This document shows positions 53,310-62,685 of a stretch of 64,000 bases of DNA, piece by piece. Source of the stretch: Parachryseolinea silvisoli (GTDB lineage: Bacteria; Bacteroidota; Bacteroidia; Cytophagales; Cyclobacteriaceae); NCBI RefSeq assembly GCF_021190955.1, contig NZ_JAIOAO010000005.1:248001-312000 (forward strand), read 5' to 3'. The stretch's first letter is position 1; each line of letters starts with the position of its first letter. Under the pieces are notes generated by a model. The model saw only the letters and a program-made list of their open reading frames with translations, made no database searches and was not told where the DNA came from. The translations under genes were made by a program, and so were the position numbers.

Positions 53310-55556
53310 CTAACGGATCGTTAGCATACCTTTCTGCTCTGGAATGCAGGCGCCTGTCAGGCGATAGAAATATACGCCAGTAGTCAGGCCGCCTCCATTC
53401 CAATCGTTTTTATAAAGCGGCTCCTGGTATACCTGCATTCCCCAGCGGTTATATACCTGAAGCGCCACCGGAATAGCATCGGGATTCGGTATAGCGATAA
53501 AGTACTCATTCCAGTCATCGCCGTTCGGGGTAATGATATTCGGCATAAATTCCGGTACATAGTGTAGCTTTGTAAAAGTCACCGTATCCTGTATCGCACC
53601 GCAGCCATTGCGCACATCCACCCAATAAACACCAAATTCTTTCACCGGTAAGGTCGGCGAGGTTGATCCGTCCTGCCAGGTAATGCTGGCGCCGGATGGC
53701 ACCGTTGCCACCAGCACCCTCTCCTTCATTTCACACGCAACCTCATCCTCCCCCAGCGTAAAAGGAACAAGCGAGACATCCATTGTCACGCGAATGGTGT
53801 CCGACCGCTGCGTACAGGCATTTTCAACCGTCACCCAATATTCCCCCGTCGTCGTCACGGCGATCGATGGTGTCGTGGCACCTGTACTCCACAGGAATGT
53901 CCTTCCGATGATGGGGAGATCCGTGGAGAGCTGCACCGACGGCTGGTCACACACACGCCGCTCTTCACCGAGGTCGAACACGATGGATTCCTGGGGCTGT
54001 TCGGCAAATTCTACTGTGTCGCGATCCATACCACACGCATTCGTCACCTCGACCCAGTATTTGCCAAAATCACGCACGTCGTATACCGGCTGCGTGGAGC
54101 CATCCTGCCAGGTAAAGGCATAGTCACCGGAAACTCCGGTCACCGGCTGAAGCTTGCCCGGCACCATCACACAAAGGACCTTGTCGACGCCGAGCGATAC
54201 CACGGGCTTCTGACGGAAAGTCACCTCCACCGTATCCCGGTCGAACCGGCAGCCGTTCGTGAGTTCGACCCAGTATGATCCCGAAGCGTTGATGGTAATA
54301 GTGGGCGTGGTCGCCCCCGTACTCCACAGAAAGGTCCCTGTATGCGGCGTGGTCGCCGTCAGTGAACGCGAAGGCTGGTCGCAGATCAGCTGGTCCGGCC
54401 CCAGGCCCACCGTAATGGGAGCGGACGCCTGGTCATTACGCAAGACCTCAAACCGATCGGCAATGCCGGTGGTGGTGGTCACCGTCTCCCAGGTAGGCCC
54501 GCTGTTGTTAGTACGCGTACTCACCGTGCACGGCGCGTGCCCGTCGTACAGATACTCCAGGTCGAACGTATACCCGGTGCCGCTTCCGGCGGAAAACACT
54601 CCGAAATAGGGCTGCCCGACGTGCGCCATATCCAATCCACCTGTCTGGCTGGGCAAGGCATTTACCCGGTACAGGTGCATGCCTTGTGGCGCGCCCTTCA
54701 CGTTCTTGACCACCAGCTCGTGTGTTCCGTCAGCCGAGACCATTGCTGTCGCGGTGGTCCATGGAGCCGCCGGATAAAGATAGGTGCTCTCGTCGCCAAT
54801 CGCCGCGCCGGAATATACCCGGGTAGGGTTGCCGTGAAGTATACCGTCGTAATGCTTTGACGAAACATCTTTTACGGTCGCACCGGATGTCTCATCGAAA
54901 TTCCAGTACCCGATCAGCCCGCTTTCCGTGCCCGTCAGTTTCCTGCACATCGTCGCCCGGATCTCCGTTTCGGTCAGCGCCCGATCCCAGATACGCAGGT
55001 CATCCAGCATACCCTTGAAGCGATACACGGTACTATTGGTAACGTAGTATCCTATCTTGGCGACATCGTTTGGAAAATTTGACGCCATCGGCAAGTCGCT
55101 CGAACCAGAAGGGTTGCCATTCACGCGCACACCGTTCAGGTACAGATCCATATCCGTGGCACCCCGCATCACAGCAGTAAGGTGTATCCAGCGTCCCCGT
55201 TTATTGCCGACGGTCGACGATATCGCGCGACGATACGCAGGGTTATCTTCCCCCTGGCCATCGCCATATTCGACCGAGAAATTGTTCTCCGACATTTGAA
55301 ACCAAAACCCATTATAAAGCGGCGAATTGTCCTGGCTTGTGAAGATCGGGTTTAAACCCGACGCCGAATTGTCCAGGTTCGTCCATACCGAAATCGTCAA
55401 CGGAAGCTTGACATCATCGTAAATATTGCCCAGGTCCACGTAATCGTCAACACCGTCGAATTGCAAGGCACGTCCAGACCCGACATAATCGATCGTTTGT
55501 GCAACCACCGAAGAGGCAAAAGACAGGAAAACCGCAAAAACCACTGAAAAACGCAT
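53310..55556 (-). CDS. Secreted LamG-domain protein with T9SS type B (gliding-associated) C-terminus
   Basis: 748 residues from the ATG at 55556. Signal peptide about 1-19. A LamG/concanavalin-like domain (about 25-220: LQFDGVDDYVDLGNIYDDVK; MLDDLRIWDRALTETEI). The middle has repeated Ig-like units of about 75 residues, each with a VCDQPS/CxxP-type opening and LWSTGATTP, SYWVEL or EYWVTVENAC, four or five times. The C-terminal CHU_C/type B sorting domain runs PNIITPNGDDWNEYFIAIPN to the end. Probably a surface adhesin. Confidence 0.9.
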   Translation of the reverse strand: MRFSVVFAVFLSFASSVVAQTIDYVGSGRALQFDGVDDYVDLGNIYDDVKLPLTISVWTNLDNSASGLNPIFTSQDNSPLYNGFWFQMSENNFSVEYGDGQGEDNPAYRRAISSTVGNKRGRWIHLTAVMRGATDMDLYLNGVRVNGNPSGSSDLPMASNFPNDVAKIGYYVTNSTVYRFKGMLDDLRIWDRALTETEIRATMCRKLTGTESGLIGYWNFDETSGATVKDVSSKHYDGILHGNPTRVYSGAAIGDESTYLYPAAPWTTATAMVSADGTHELVVKNVKGAPQGMHLYRVNALPSQTGGLDMAHVGQPYFGVFSAGSGTGYTFDLEYLYDGHAPCTVSTRTNNSGPTWETVTTTTGIADRFEVLRNDQASAPITVGLGPDQLICDQPSRSLTATTPHTGTFLWSTGATTPTITINASGSYWVELTNGCRFDRDTVEVTFRQKPVVSLGVDKVLCVMVPGKLQPVTGVSGDYAFTWQDGSTQPVYDVRDFGKYWVEVTNACGMDRDTVEFAEQPQESIVFDLGEERRVCDQPSVQLSTDLPIIGRTFLWSTGATTPSIAVTTTGEYWVTVENACTQRSDTIRVTMDVSLVPFTLGEDEVACEMKERVLVATVPSGASITWQDGSTSPTLPVKEFGVYWVDVRNGCGAIQDTVTFTKLHYVPEFMPNIITPNGDDWNEYFIAIPNPDAIPVALQVYNRWGMQVYQEPLYKNDWNGGGLTTGVYFYRLTGACIPEQKGMLTIR

Positions 55557-55883
55557 AGAAAACGAAATCAAACGAAAAATTCTGCGACGCAAGATAACCA
55601 CATCGCGGGAGTATTACCGCACTATTTTCACCCGAACCTGGATCCCTTGTCGTCATACACAACGGCAACGATGCACGCCGGGGTGGGCTCCCAGCTCCTA
55701 CGCCAAAGCATCTGCCACGGAAACAGCATATATACCGCCACTGCGCGTGATGTCGCGATGCCAGCAAACGTCCGTGTGATCACAACAACCGATAACAGGA
55801 TGTTGCCTGCATAACTGTATAGCACACACCAGAAGATAATGATTTGATAATACCGTATATACGTCAGTCCAACACCAGCCTGT

Positions 55884-55949
55884 TACTTTTGTGTCATAGG
55901 ATTTGGGTTAATGAAAAAAGGGAGCGACTTTCGGGCTGCTCCTTTTTTT
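55884..55949 (+). ncRNA. Candidate small RNA unit A
   Basis: TACTTTTG (55884-55891), then TGTCATAGGATTTGGGTTAA, then a hairpin with stem GGAGC/GCTCC (55921-55942) and T7. Predicted transcript about 50 bases. Similar in sequence and layout to unit B 165 bases downstream. Confidence 0.55.
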
Positions 55950-56048
55950 ATTTCATCCCTTTCTCCGGTAAAACAGTATATGAATTATACCATCTCATCA
56001 ATAATAATTTCATAACACAGTATAATTCGATTTTTTCCGGCCCGCGTG

Positions 56049-56118
56049 TACCTTTGTATCATTAGGACTAGGTTATGATAAACGGAAAGTAGCGGTCGCG
56101 AGATCGCTACTTTTTTTT
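56049..56118 (+). ncRNA. Candidate small RNA unit B
   Basis: TACCTTTG (56049-56056), then TATCATTAGGACTAGGTTAT, then AGTAGCGGTC-GCGA-GATCGCTACT, a 10-bp stem with a GNRA tetraloop, and T8. The hairpin may also end the convergent narL-type gene (stop 56135) from the other side. Confidence 0.55.
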
Positions 56119-56134
56119 GTACTCCGTTGTAAGG

Positions 56135-56764
56135 CTAGCGTGTACCAAAGGCTTTGTTGAGCGCTTCCGTACGGTTCTGTACGTGGAGCTTCCGATAGAT
56201 ATGATGAATGTGTTGACGCACCGTGCCGGTGCTGATGCCAAGTTGATCGCCGATCTCTTTGTATAACAGTCCCTTGGCAAGATACTCCAACACTTCGCGC
56301 TCGCGGACCGACAGGCCGCTGTTCTCCGGTACGGCCTCCACCGGCCGGAACGATCCTACCACTTTACGGGCGATCGCCGTGCTCATCGGCGCACCACCCT
56401 GGTGCAGCTCGCGGATTGCTTCGATGATCTTGTCCGGTGACGCGTTCTTCAATAAATAACCATTCGCACCGGCCGAGAGCGCCTGGAAGATCTGCTCGGC
56501 ATCTTCGAATACGGTAAACATCAGGAACTGCATCTCGGGGCGTTTGGCCTTTACCTGTCGCATACATTCAATGCCACTCATGCCCGGTAAACTGATATCC
56601 ATCACCACGATTTCCGGCGGGTTCTGCAACAGCCCGACAAGACCCTCTTCGGCCGACGCATAAACAAATGGACAGGTAAGGTCCTTCCGCTGGTTCAACA
56701 GGAATTTTAAACCTTCCCGTATCTCCAAAACATCTTCTACCACGGCCAGGTGAATCATATCCAT
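56135..56764 (-). CDS. NarL/LuxR-family response regulator
   Basis: 209 residues. Receiver: VVEDVLEIREGL, phospho-acceptor in VVMDISLPGMSG and Lys in GYLLKNAS. C-terminal LuxR-type HTH: LSVREREVLEYLAKGLLYKE and ISTGTVRQHIHHIYRKL. It should be phosphorylated by the TPR kinase 46 bases upstream and bind DNA. Its stop converges on small-RNA unit B. Confidence 0.95.
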   Translation of the reverse strand: MDMIHLAVVEDVLEIREGLKFLLNQRKDLTCPFVYASAEEGLVGLLQNPPEIVVMDISLPGMSGIECMRQVKAKRPEMQFLMFTVFEDAEQIFQALSAGANGYLLKNASPDKIIEAIRELHQGGAPMSTAIARKVVGSFRPVEAVPENSGLSVREREVLEYLAKGLLYKEIGDQLGISTGTVRQHIHHIYRKLHVQNRTEALNKAFGTR

Positions 56765-56810
56765 AAGGCAAGATGGGTTAAGCCAAACCGCTCGATCAAT
56801 AGAACAAAAG

Positions 56811-58793
56811 TTATACAGGTAAAACCGTCTCTAATTGGACGACGGTTCCGTTGTCGCCAAATACTTTTAAGGCGCCCCGCAACTCGCGTGCGCGCTTTTG
56901 CATATTGCGTAACCCATTGCCCATCAGGGCATCGGGAGTTGCCGGCAGGCCCCTGCCATTGTCACGGATGCTGACGCGCAAGGGGGTGAAACTATGAAAG
57001 TCGATTGTCACGGCGTTGGCGCGGGCATGTTTGACAATGTTGTGCAACGCTTCTTTGACCACCAGGTAGATCTGATGACGATCATGTTGCGATAACTGGA
57101 TCTCGGGAATCGGGGCATGTACCTGGCAGGTAAACTGAATGTCGGCATTCTTGAGCATCTCGTCCGCCTGGACACGGATATACGCCACCAGATCGGCCAG
57201 CGTATCGTTTTCATGGCTCATCGCCCAGATGATCTCGTTCATCTTATCGATGAGCTTAGAGGCAATGGTTTCCATCTTGGTCGACAACGTGGCGTGCTCC
57301 TCCGGCGCCTGGCGCAAGGCGCGACTGATAAACAACATGGACGTGAGTCCGCCCCCAAGGTCGTCGTGCAACTCTTCACTGATGCGCTGCCGCTCCTGCG
57401 CCTGCCCATCCAGGGTCGCTTTCAGACGAATGGTCTCCTGCTCGGCTTGCAGGGATTGGAGCGCAGTCTGGTGGAGCTGCCGCCGTTGTCTGTAAAACAA
57501 TACTGCCAACACCAGCAAGACCAGCATAAGCACGCACACAATAATCGCCGCAATCAACCAGAACCTGTGTTGGGCTGTTTCAGCTTCGCGCTGTTGCAGC
57601 AGCAGGTCTTTGCGTAAAAGCTCGTTGTGTTGTTCTCCTACTTTGTACCGGGTTTCGAGCTCCTGTACGTCTTTCAGCAGCGTGCCGTTTAACAACACGT
57701 GGTTGAGCGAATCGTGTCGTGCCCGGTAGCGGTCAGCCGCATCGTAGTGATGCAGCACCAGGTGAACATCTGACAGCAACAGGTAAAGCGCCGCCATGAC
57801 TTCTTTCTGATCGTGCTCGCGTGCATATTCCAGCCCCTGCCAGATGTACGCATCCGCTTCCTGGAACTTACGCTGCTGGAACAACCCCGTGGCTATGCCT
57901 TTGTAGACAAAGGCCTTACCGGACACGTCCTCCAGCACATCCGTCAGCGGCAGCGCACGCAGGAATGCATCCATGTATTGCGGCACCAGGTCCTGTTGGA
58001 TATACACCTCGCCGAGATTGATCAGGGAAGTCTCCTGCATGTGCAGATCGCCTACCTCCCCGCCGATCTTCAGTGTGCGTTGATAGGCCTCGATCGCTTC
58101 CTCGAGGCGGTGCAAATCTTTGAGCGCATTGCCCAGGTTGATGCAGCCGTTGCCAATGGCATACGGGTCGTTATGGCGCTCGCCGAGGGCCACCGCCTGC
58201 TGTGCGTAATCGAGCGCTTTTTCCGGCTGCAGCAGGTTGCGGTACAAGCCGCACAGATTGCTGTATAGCATCGCCTCGGCCTGCTCCTGGCCGAACGACT
58301 TGATGATCGGCAACGCCTTCAGGTAGTAGTCAATCGCGGCGCGGTAATCCTCCTGGTACTGGCACACAGCCCCCAGGTTGGCGTAGGCCTTTCCGAGCTG
58401 CAGTTTTAAACCGTGGCGACGGGCCACGTCGACAGCCTCTTCGTTGAGCTTGCGCGATTCGGCAAACTTGCCTTGCACATTCAGCACGGCCGTGATGTTG
58501 GCATAGTATGCCAATACCCCCGCGGGATAGCGGAGCTTGTCGCTGAGCGTCCGGGCGGCCGTATAATAGTACATGGCGGAATCCTGGTGGGACATTTCAT
58601 ATTGCTGCCCTGTGGTGATCAGCGCGTGCACCTTGTTGGTGTCGTCGGGCAGGCGTCGCAGCACCTGCCGAAGGCTATCGGTGTCCAGGCCCATCATCAT
58701 CTGCGCCTCCACGGACGTAGCCACCCCTACCGCTACCAGCAGTGCACCGGCCATCCAAACACGCCGCCATACTATCCGAATGGAATCGCTCAT
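56811..58793 (-). CDS. TPR-repeat sensor histidine kinase (HisKA_3 type)
   Basis: 660 residues from the ATG at 58793. Signal/anchor segment (about 8-30), then six or more tetratricopeptide repeats in the periplasm (for example AIGNGCINLGNALKDLHRLE), one membrane helix (FWLIAAIIVCVLMLVLLVLA), a coiled coil, HisKA_3 with ERQRISEELHDDLGGGLTSM (phospho-His) and HATPase with VVKEALHNIVKHA and IRDNGRGLP. Partner of the NarL-type regulator. Signal unknown; the periplasmic TPRs suggest a protein or peptide ligand. The NUDIX gene ends 28 bases upstream. Confidence 0.93.
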   Translation of the reverse strand: MSDSIRIVWRRVWMAGALLVAVGVATSVEAQMMMGLDTDSLRQVLRRLPDDTNKVHALITTGQQYEMSHQDSAMYYYTAARTLSDKLRYPAGVLAYYANITAVLNVQGKFAESRKLNEEAVDVARRHGLKLQLGKAYANLGAVCQYQEDYRAAIDYYLKALPIIKSFGQEQAEAMLYSNLCGLYRNLLQPEKALDYAQQAVALGERHNDPYAIGNGCINLGNALKDLHRLEEAIEAYQRTLKIGGEVGDLHMQETSLINLGEVYIQQDLVPQYMDAFLRALPLTDVLEDVSGKAFVYKGIATGLFQQRKFQEADAYIWQGLEYAREHDQKEVMAALYLLLSDVHLVLHHYDAADRYRARHDSLNHVLLNGTLLKDVQELETRYKVGEQHNELLRKDLLLQQREAETAQHRFWLIAAIIVCVLMLVLLVLAVLFYRQRRQLHQTALQSLQAEQETIRLKATLDGQAQERQRISEELHDDLGGGLTSMLFISRALRQAPEEHATLSTKMETIASKLIDKMNEIIWAMSHENDTLADLVAYIRVQADEMLKNADIQFTCQVHAPIPEIQLSQHDRHQIYLVVKEALHNIVKHARANAVTIDFHSFTPLRVSIRDNGRGLPATPDALMGNGLRNMQKRARELRGALKVFGDNGTVVQLETVLPV

Positions 58794-58821
58794 ATCGCGA
58801 AAGATACGATCCGGCGACTTT

Positions 58822-59388
58822 TTATTGAAATCCGCCATTCGGGCCGTATTTATACAACCCCGCCACATAGGTCTTGGCATCCTGAATGCCGCCTTCCCGC
58901 AGCAGGTGCCGGAATTCGGGAATCGTCAGCTCCACCAGCTCGATGTATTCGTGCTCGTTCTTGAGCCCGCCCCCACCGTCCTTCAGCTTGTCAGCATCGG
59001 TCACGGCCGCGTAATAAATGTTCAGCCGCTCGGAGCTGTAGCCCGGCGAAGCAAAACACGACACCAGCAATGAGAGCTGGTCCGGACGGACGCGATATCC
59101 CGCCTCCTCTTCCGTTTCGCGCAACGCCGCCGCCTCAGGCGTTTCCCCGGCATCAAGCCGCCCGGCGACAATCTCCAGGATCGACTCCGGTATCTTGGCC
59201 GCCACCGCATAGCGGAACTGGCGCGTAAGAACAATCTTCTGCGTGTCGGTATTAAACAGCAGCACCGCCGCCACATCCGGACGGTTAACACGATACCGTG
59301 GAAATACATTATCCTCGTCGTCGCGGACCGTGGCCTTCTCCACCACAATGCCTTCGCGAAGCAGCACCTCTTCTTTTTCGATCTTCAT
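58822..59388 (-). CDS. NUDIX hydrolase (ADP-ribose/GDP-mannose pyrophosphatase-like)
   Basis: 188 residues from the ATG at 59388. The NUDIX box is complete: GRLDAGETPEAAALRETEEE followed by AGY. The upstream VLTRQFRYAV and downstream FASPGYSSERLNIYYA fit the ADP-ribose pyrophosphatase/NudK group, which clear nucleoside diphosphate sugars. Cytoplasmic. Same strand as the two-component genes but probably a separate unit. Confidence 0.92.
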   Translation of the reverse strand: MKIEKEEVLLREGIVVEKATVRDDEDNVFPRYRVNRPDVAAVLLFNTDTQKIVLTRQFRYAVAAKIPESILEIVAGRLDAGETPEAAALRETEEEAGYRVRPDQLSLLVSCFASPGYSSERLNIYYAAVTDADKLKDGGGGLKNEHEYIELVELTIPEFRHLLREGGIQDAKTYVAGLYKYGPNGGFQ

Positions 59389-59850
59389 ACGGGGTAGGAA
59401 TTGTTTGAGCGTTGAAGATAATGGCTGGAACGGGGATTCCCTACTCCTACAAAACCTACACTGCAATCGAATGCGGAAGTTTTATACCATTTCCGGAAAT
59501 AATAGGAAGTTTTAGGACAAAACGGCTATATCCGGAAGTCCACCGCTCCGCACATTTGCAAACATCGTTCCCATCGCGTTCTTTTAGAGAATAACAAAAA
59601 AAGTATAGCAGCGCATTGAAATTTGCTCTCGCGAGACCGGGTAGTGCGGGGATGTCTCCGTGTTGAGTCCGTGTATAGCCCGAGTATAGTCCGATATAAG
59701 CCCGTGCTAAAGGACGGAGACTACACCCGCTAACCGTCGGTTTACCTGGCAGGAAGAGTCGTACGCTCGACAAATTTCAATGACTTCACGACGGCGCCTA
59801 CAGGTGCCGCCTGGGATGGTATTGTAATCACTTAACCAAATTATATACGT
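59389..59850. other. Intergenic region with tandem repeat array
   Basis: 462 bases without a supported gene. Near 59475-59540, GGAAGTTTTA occurs twice along with CCGGAA motifs. The array at 59654-59721 follows. The region probably contains the promoter of the DUF6266-like gene. Confidence 0.55.
59654..59721 (+). repeat. 11-bp tandem repeat array inside an inverted repeat
   Basis: Five degenerate 11-mers in a row: TCTCCGTGTTG, AGTCCGTGTAT, AGCCCGAGTAT, AGTCCGATATA, AGCCCGTGCTA (from about 59655). They are bounded by GTCTCCGT (59654-59661) and ACGGAGAC (59714-59721), which are perfect inverted complements. The array ends 130 bases before the next gene. Confidence 0.75.
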
Positions 59851-60669
59851 ATGGCAACTTTAAAAAAAGGGCTCGACATCACCGGGCCGCTGGGAAATCT
59901 CAGCATTTATCAGGCGCGTGGTCTCGACAACAAGATTGTCCGTCAAAAAGGCGGACCGACCCGTGAGCAAATACTGCATGCACCAAACTTTGCACTGACA
60001 CGATTAAACAATCAGGAGTTTACCGCCTGCGCATTAGCCGGTAAACACCTGCGACTTACGTTTGTCAGTCTTCGCGATTTATCGGGCGGGTTTAACTTCA
60101 GTGCGCCGATCACCGGACTGATGCAACTGATACAAAAACAAGATACGCTCAATCCAAAGGGCGCACGCGGAATAGCGCTGTCTAAATATCCCGATGTGCT
60201 ACGAGGTTTCCCGCTGAATAAGACTAACCTGTTCGACGTCATTGTTCGAACAACACTGGAATGGTCGCTGGACCGCGCCAGCCGCACCGCGCGTGTAAAC
60301 ATCCCGGCCCTGATGCGGGACGTCAATTTTGTTCCACAAGACGATCACGCATTATTTCGCGTTGAGATTTCCCTGGGCATGGCTCCCGACTTCATCTATA
60401 ACCATGATCAAAAAGAGTATCAGCCACCCCAATGGTATGGCACTAACAACGGCACCGGCACACTCAAAGCCATAACCCCCTGGTACGCATCCAAACAAGG
60501 CTGCCCATCCTCCACACTCGAAATAGCACTGGACCGCATCCCCGAAGACGACGCCTATACACTCATCCTTGCCATCGGCATCCGCTTCGGCGCCCTATAC
60601 GGCGATAGCATCGTCAAAGAAGTGAAATACGCAGGCGCCGCTAAAATCCTCGGCGCGGCAGGCGCCTAG
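59851..60669 (+). CDS. DUF6266-like protein, unknown function
   Basis: 272 residues. It opens MATLKKGLDITGPLGNLSIY, similar to the K-x-G-x-x-G-x-x-G-x-x-G start of the Bacteroidota DUF6266 family, then continues as beta-rich sequence (FNFSAPITGLMQLIQ; ARVNIPALMRD) without signal peptide or catalytic motif. Function unknown; the paralogs are often multicopy and variable. Its leader holds the 11-bp array. Slightly lower GC than neighbours at its start. Confidence 0.65.
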   Translation: MATLKKGLDITGPLGNLSIYQARGLDNKIVRQKGGPTREQILHAPNFALTRLNNQEFTACALAGKHLRLTFVSLRDLSGGFNFSAPITGLMQLIQKQDTLNPKGARGIALSKYPDVLRGFPLNKTNLFDVIVRTTLEWSLDRASRTARVNIPALMRDVNFVPQDDHALFRVEISLGMAPDFIYNHDQKEYQPPQWYGTNNGTGTLKAITPWYASKQGCPSSTLEIALDRIPEDDAYTLILAIGIRFGALYGDSIVKEVKYAGAAKILGAAGA

Positions 60670-60672
60670 CGG

Positions 60673-62256
60673 CTACTCCGGCGTGACGTGCAGCAAATAC
60701 CGCCGTGACAGCATGTCATTGCGGCGGGATGGGTCGAGGAACCCGACGTTGAAGCTGGAAGCGTTGTAGTTTACGGCCTGTTCGAGCGTGTCGATCTTTA
60801 CAGGCAGTGTCTTGAGCTGCTCAAGCCCTTCCGGACCGGTGACGAGGTAATGGGGAGCGGGGGAAGTTGCCACCTGCGCCACCGTCCGGAGGGGTATGTC
60901 GGCTTTCATGTAGAAGCCGAAGTCATAACAGGCTTCAAAACCGGCCAGACTATAGATGTTATCAACGGGCACCTCACGCGCCGCCGCCCGGGTCGCCAGC
61001 GTGCGACCAGCCTGGTATTTCAAGGCCTCGGGGTAATAGTGAAAGCTCATGACAAAGAACAGGAACACGCCCAGCGACAGTGACATCAGCACCACCTTGC
61101 TGGTGCGGCCCAGGGTGTTCTCGAACAAGAAGAACACGGTTACCGACAGTAAGATCAAGATGCCGGTCATGGTAGGCAGGTCGCGCACGGGCAGGCAGTA
61201 GTCACACAGCACAATGATCCCGATGATGACGAGCGTCGCCAGGATTTGCTGCGATACGATCAACCGGTTCTTGGTCTGTGTGCCGCAGCGCAACAGGAAG
61301 GCTGCGGTAAAGATGGCCAGCAGCGGAAACGTGACGTGCAGGTAATGCGGCCACTTCGTGGACATGAGCGTTAATAGGATCACAGCAATGACCGGCGCTA
61401 TGCCCGTCAGGATCTCGCGCTTGCGGTTGCGCAGTCCCTTGCGGAAGCGGTAGGAAATTTCTTTGGTATAGGCGGCAATGCACACCAGGCTCCACGGCAG
61501 GAACGCGCGAAAGAACGTATGCAAATAAAATACAGGCCCGGTACGTTTCACAAAACGGTTTACCTGGCCATGATAGCCATAGATCATCGGAGCCATCAGC
61601 GCCAGCGTTATCGCGGCTACTACCACCCACGGAAAAAGGCGCATGCCCTTCCGCCACGAGCGTTGTTGCACGATATATAGGCCAACGATCAGCAGTGGCA
61701 TCAACACGGCGATACTGCCTTTGGCCGAAAAACCAATCCCCATGGCAAGCCCCGCCATGATCGCATGGAGCAACCGGTTGTTCGAAACAAGCAATACCAT
61801 TTGCCAGATGGCACACAGGATGCAGGCTGTCAGGATGGCGTCCAGGCGCGGGTCATTACAGGCCAGGACAAACCAGCACGACGATGCAAGCACAATCGTA
61901 GCCAGGATGCCGGTCTTTCTGTTGTAGAGTAACGTCCCCAGGCGGTAGGTAGCATACAGGCATAGCAATGTGGCCAGGAACGACGGCAGTCGAAAGGCAA
62001 AGGCAGAAATACCGAAGAGCTCAAAGCTAACACCCGCCAGCCATACGACGATGCCATCGGAGACGGCATACTGACCGGTTTTATATCCATGCAACACCTG
62101 GGCGGCATCGCGGGCGGCGTCTTGCAGCAATTGCGGACTTAACAGGCCTTGCAGATAGATCGCACCCAGCACACAAGCGAATATGACGTAGTATACGCGG
62201 ACAGGAATGCGGATGCGTTCCAAAAAAGTTTCTAACAAGAGGTGTATCGACTGCAT
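60673..62256 (-). CDS. GT39/ArnT-like membrane glycosyltransferase
   Basis: 527 residues from the ATG at 62256 (the frame extends to a TTG at 62274). About ten to twelve membrane helices. The first periplasmic loop contains AARDAAQVLHGYKTGQYAVS with the acidic residues seen in PMT/ArnT enzymes, then FELFGISAFAFRLPSFL, VLACNDPRLDAILTACI and GFSAKGSIAVLMPLL, all family motifs. It transfers a sugar from a polyprenyl-phosphate donor to lipid A, protein or glycan on the periplasmic side. Convergent with the DUF6266-like gene (3-base gap). Confidence 0.9.
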   Translation of the reverse strand: MQSIHLLLETFLERIRIPVRVYYVIFACVLGAIYLQGLLSPQLLQDAARDAAQVLHGYKTGQYAVSDGIVVWLAGVSFELFGISAFAFRLPSFLATLLCLYATYRLGTLLYNRKTGILATIVLASSCWFVLACNDPRLDAILTACILCAIWQMVLLVSNNRLLHAIMAGLAMGIGFSAKGSIAVLMPLLIVGLYIVQQRSWRKGMRLFPWVVVAAITLALMAPMIYGYHGQVNRFVKRTGPVFYLHTFFRAFLPWSLVCIAAYTKEISYRFRKGLRNRKREILTGIAPVIAVILLTLMSTKWPHYLHVTFPLLAIFTAAFLLRCGTQTKNRLIVSQQILATLVIIGIIVLCDYCLPVRDLPTMTGILILLSVTVFFLFENTLGRTSKVVLMSLSLGVFLFFVMSFHYYPEALKYQAGRTLATRAAAREVPVDNIYSLAGFEACYDFGFYMKADIPLRTVAQVATSPAPHYLVTGPEGLEQLKTLPVKIDTLEQAVNYNASSFNVGFLDPSRRNDMLSRRYLLHVTPE

Positions 62257-62343
62257 AACATTTATGCTATGCAAAATAGCGTGCCGTGGGGAAAAGTATA
62301 TTACCCCAACATCATGCTATCGCACCTTGTCTATTAATTCTTT

Positions 62344-62685
62344 TCAGGGCTGTACCGGCAGGTAACGCAGCAGCAAACGATCTACTTCCTGATAGAACAA
62401 CTGATCGTTTCCGGCCGTCAGGGATGTGGTGCCATGCTCCATGATCTCACGCACCAATCCTTCGTAATGTATACGGTCAAGGGTCGATTGCCGCAGCTGT
62501 CTCAATGCCATGCGTATAAACTCGACCTTGATCCGTGATACGTCTTGCATCTGAAAACGTGCCTGGATATACTCGCGCAGATAATTACCGCTCAGCAGAT
62601 CGCCGATGAGATCATTGCGGATCAACGTGAGCAGCTCCAGTGTTTTTTCCAGGGGCCACGGTATGGACGTTTTAGGATGCTTCAT
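62344..62685 (-). CDS. Hypothetical protein coupled to the edge histidine kinase
   Basis: 113 residues, helical, no signal. Contains LEKTLELLTLIRNDLIGDLL and LYYQEVDRLLLRYLP-like C-terminus. Not recognised. It begins 14 bases inside the upstream kinase gene, so the two are probably translated together; a role as kinase partner is inferred from that alone. Confidence 0.6.
   Translation of the reverse strand: MKHPKTSIPWPLEKTLELLTLIRNDLIGDLLSGNYLREYIQARFQMQDVSRIKVEFIRMALRQLRQSTLDRIHYEGLVREIMEHGTTSLTAGNDQLFYQEVDRLLLRYLPVQP

Larger units (their letters stand above)
55557..56134. other. Non-coding region with two small-RNA-like units
   Basis: 578 bases. Small frames on the minus strand at 55447-55825 have no family features and are not accepted as genes. 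The right half contains units A (55884-55949) and B (56049-56118). Confidence 0.55.

Noticed and set aside
55447..55825. Short minus-strand frames after the LamG gene start
   Set aside because: Cys/Arg-rich, no motif, and partly antisense or out of frame with the LamG gene.
59654..59721. Possible CRISPR array
   Set aside because: Units are 11 bases, contiguous and degenerate, with no spacers and no cas genes.
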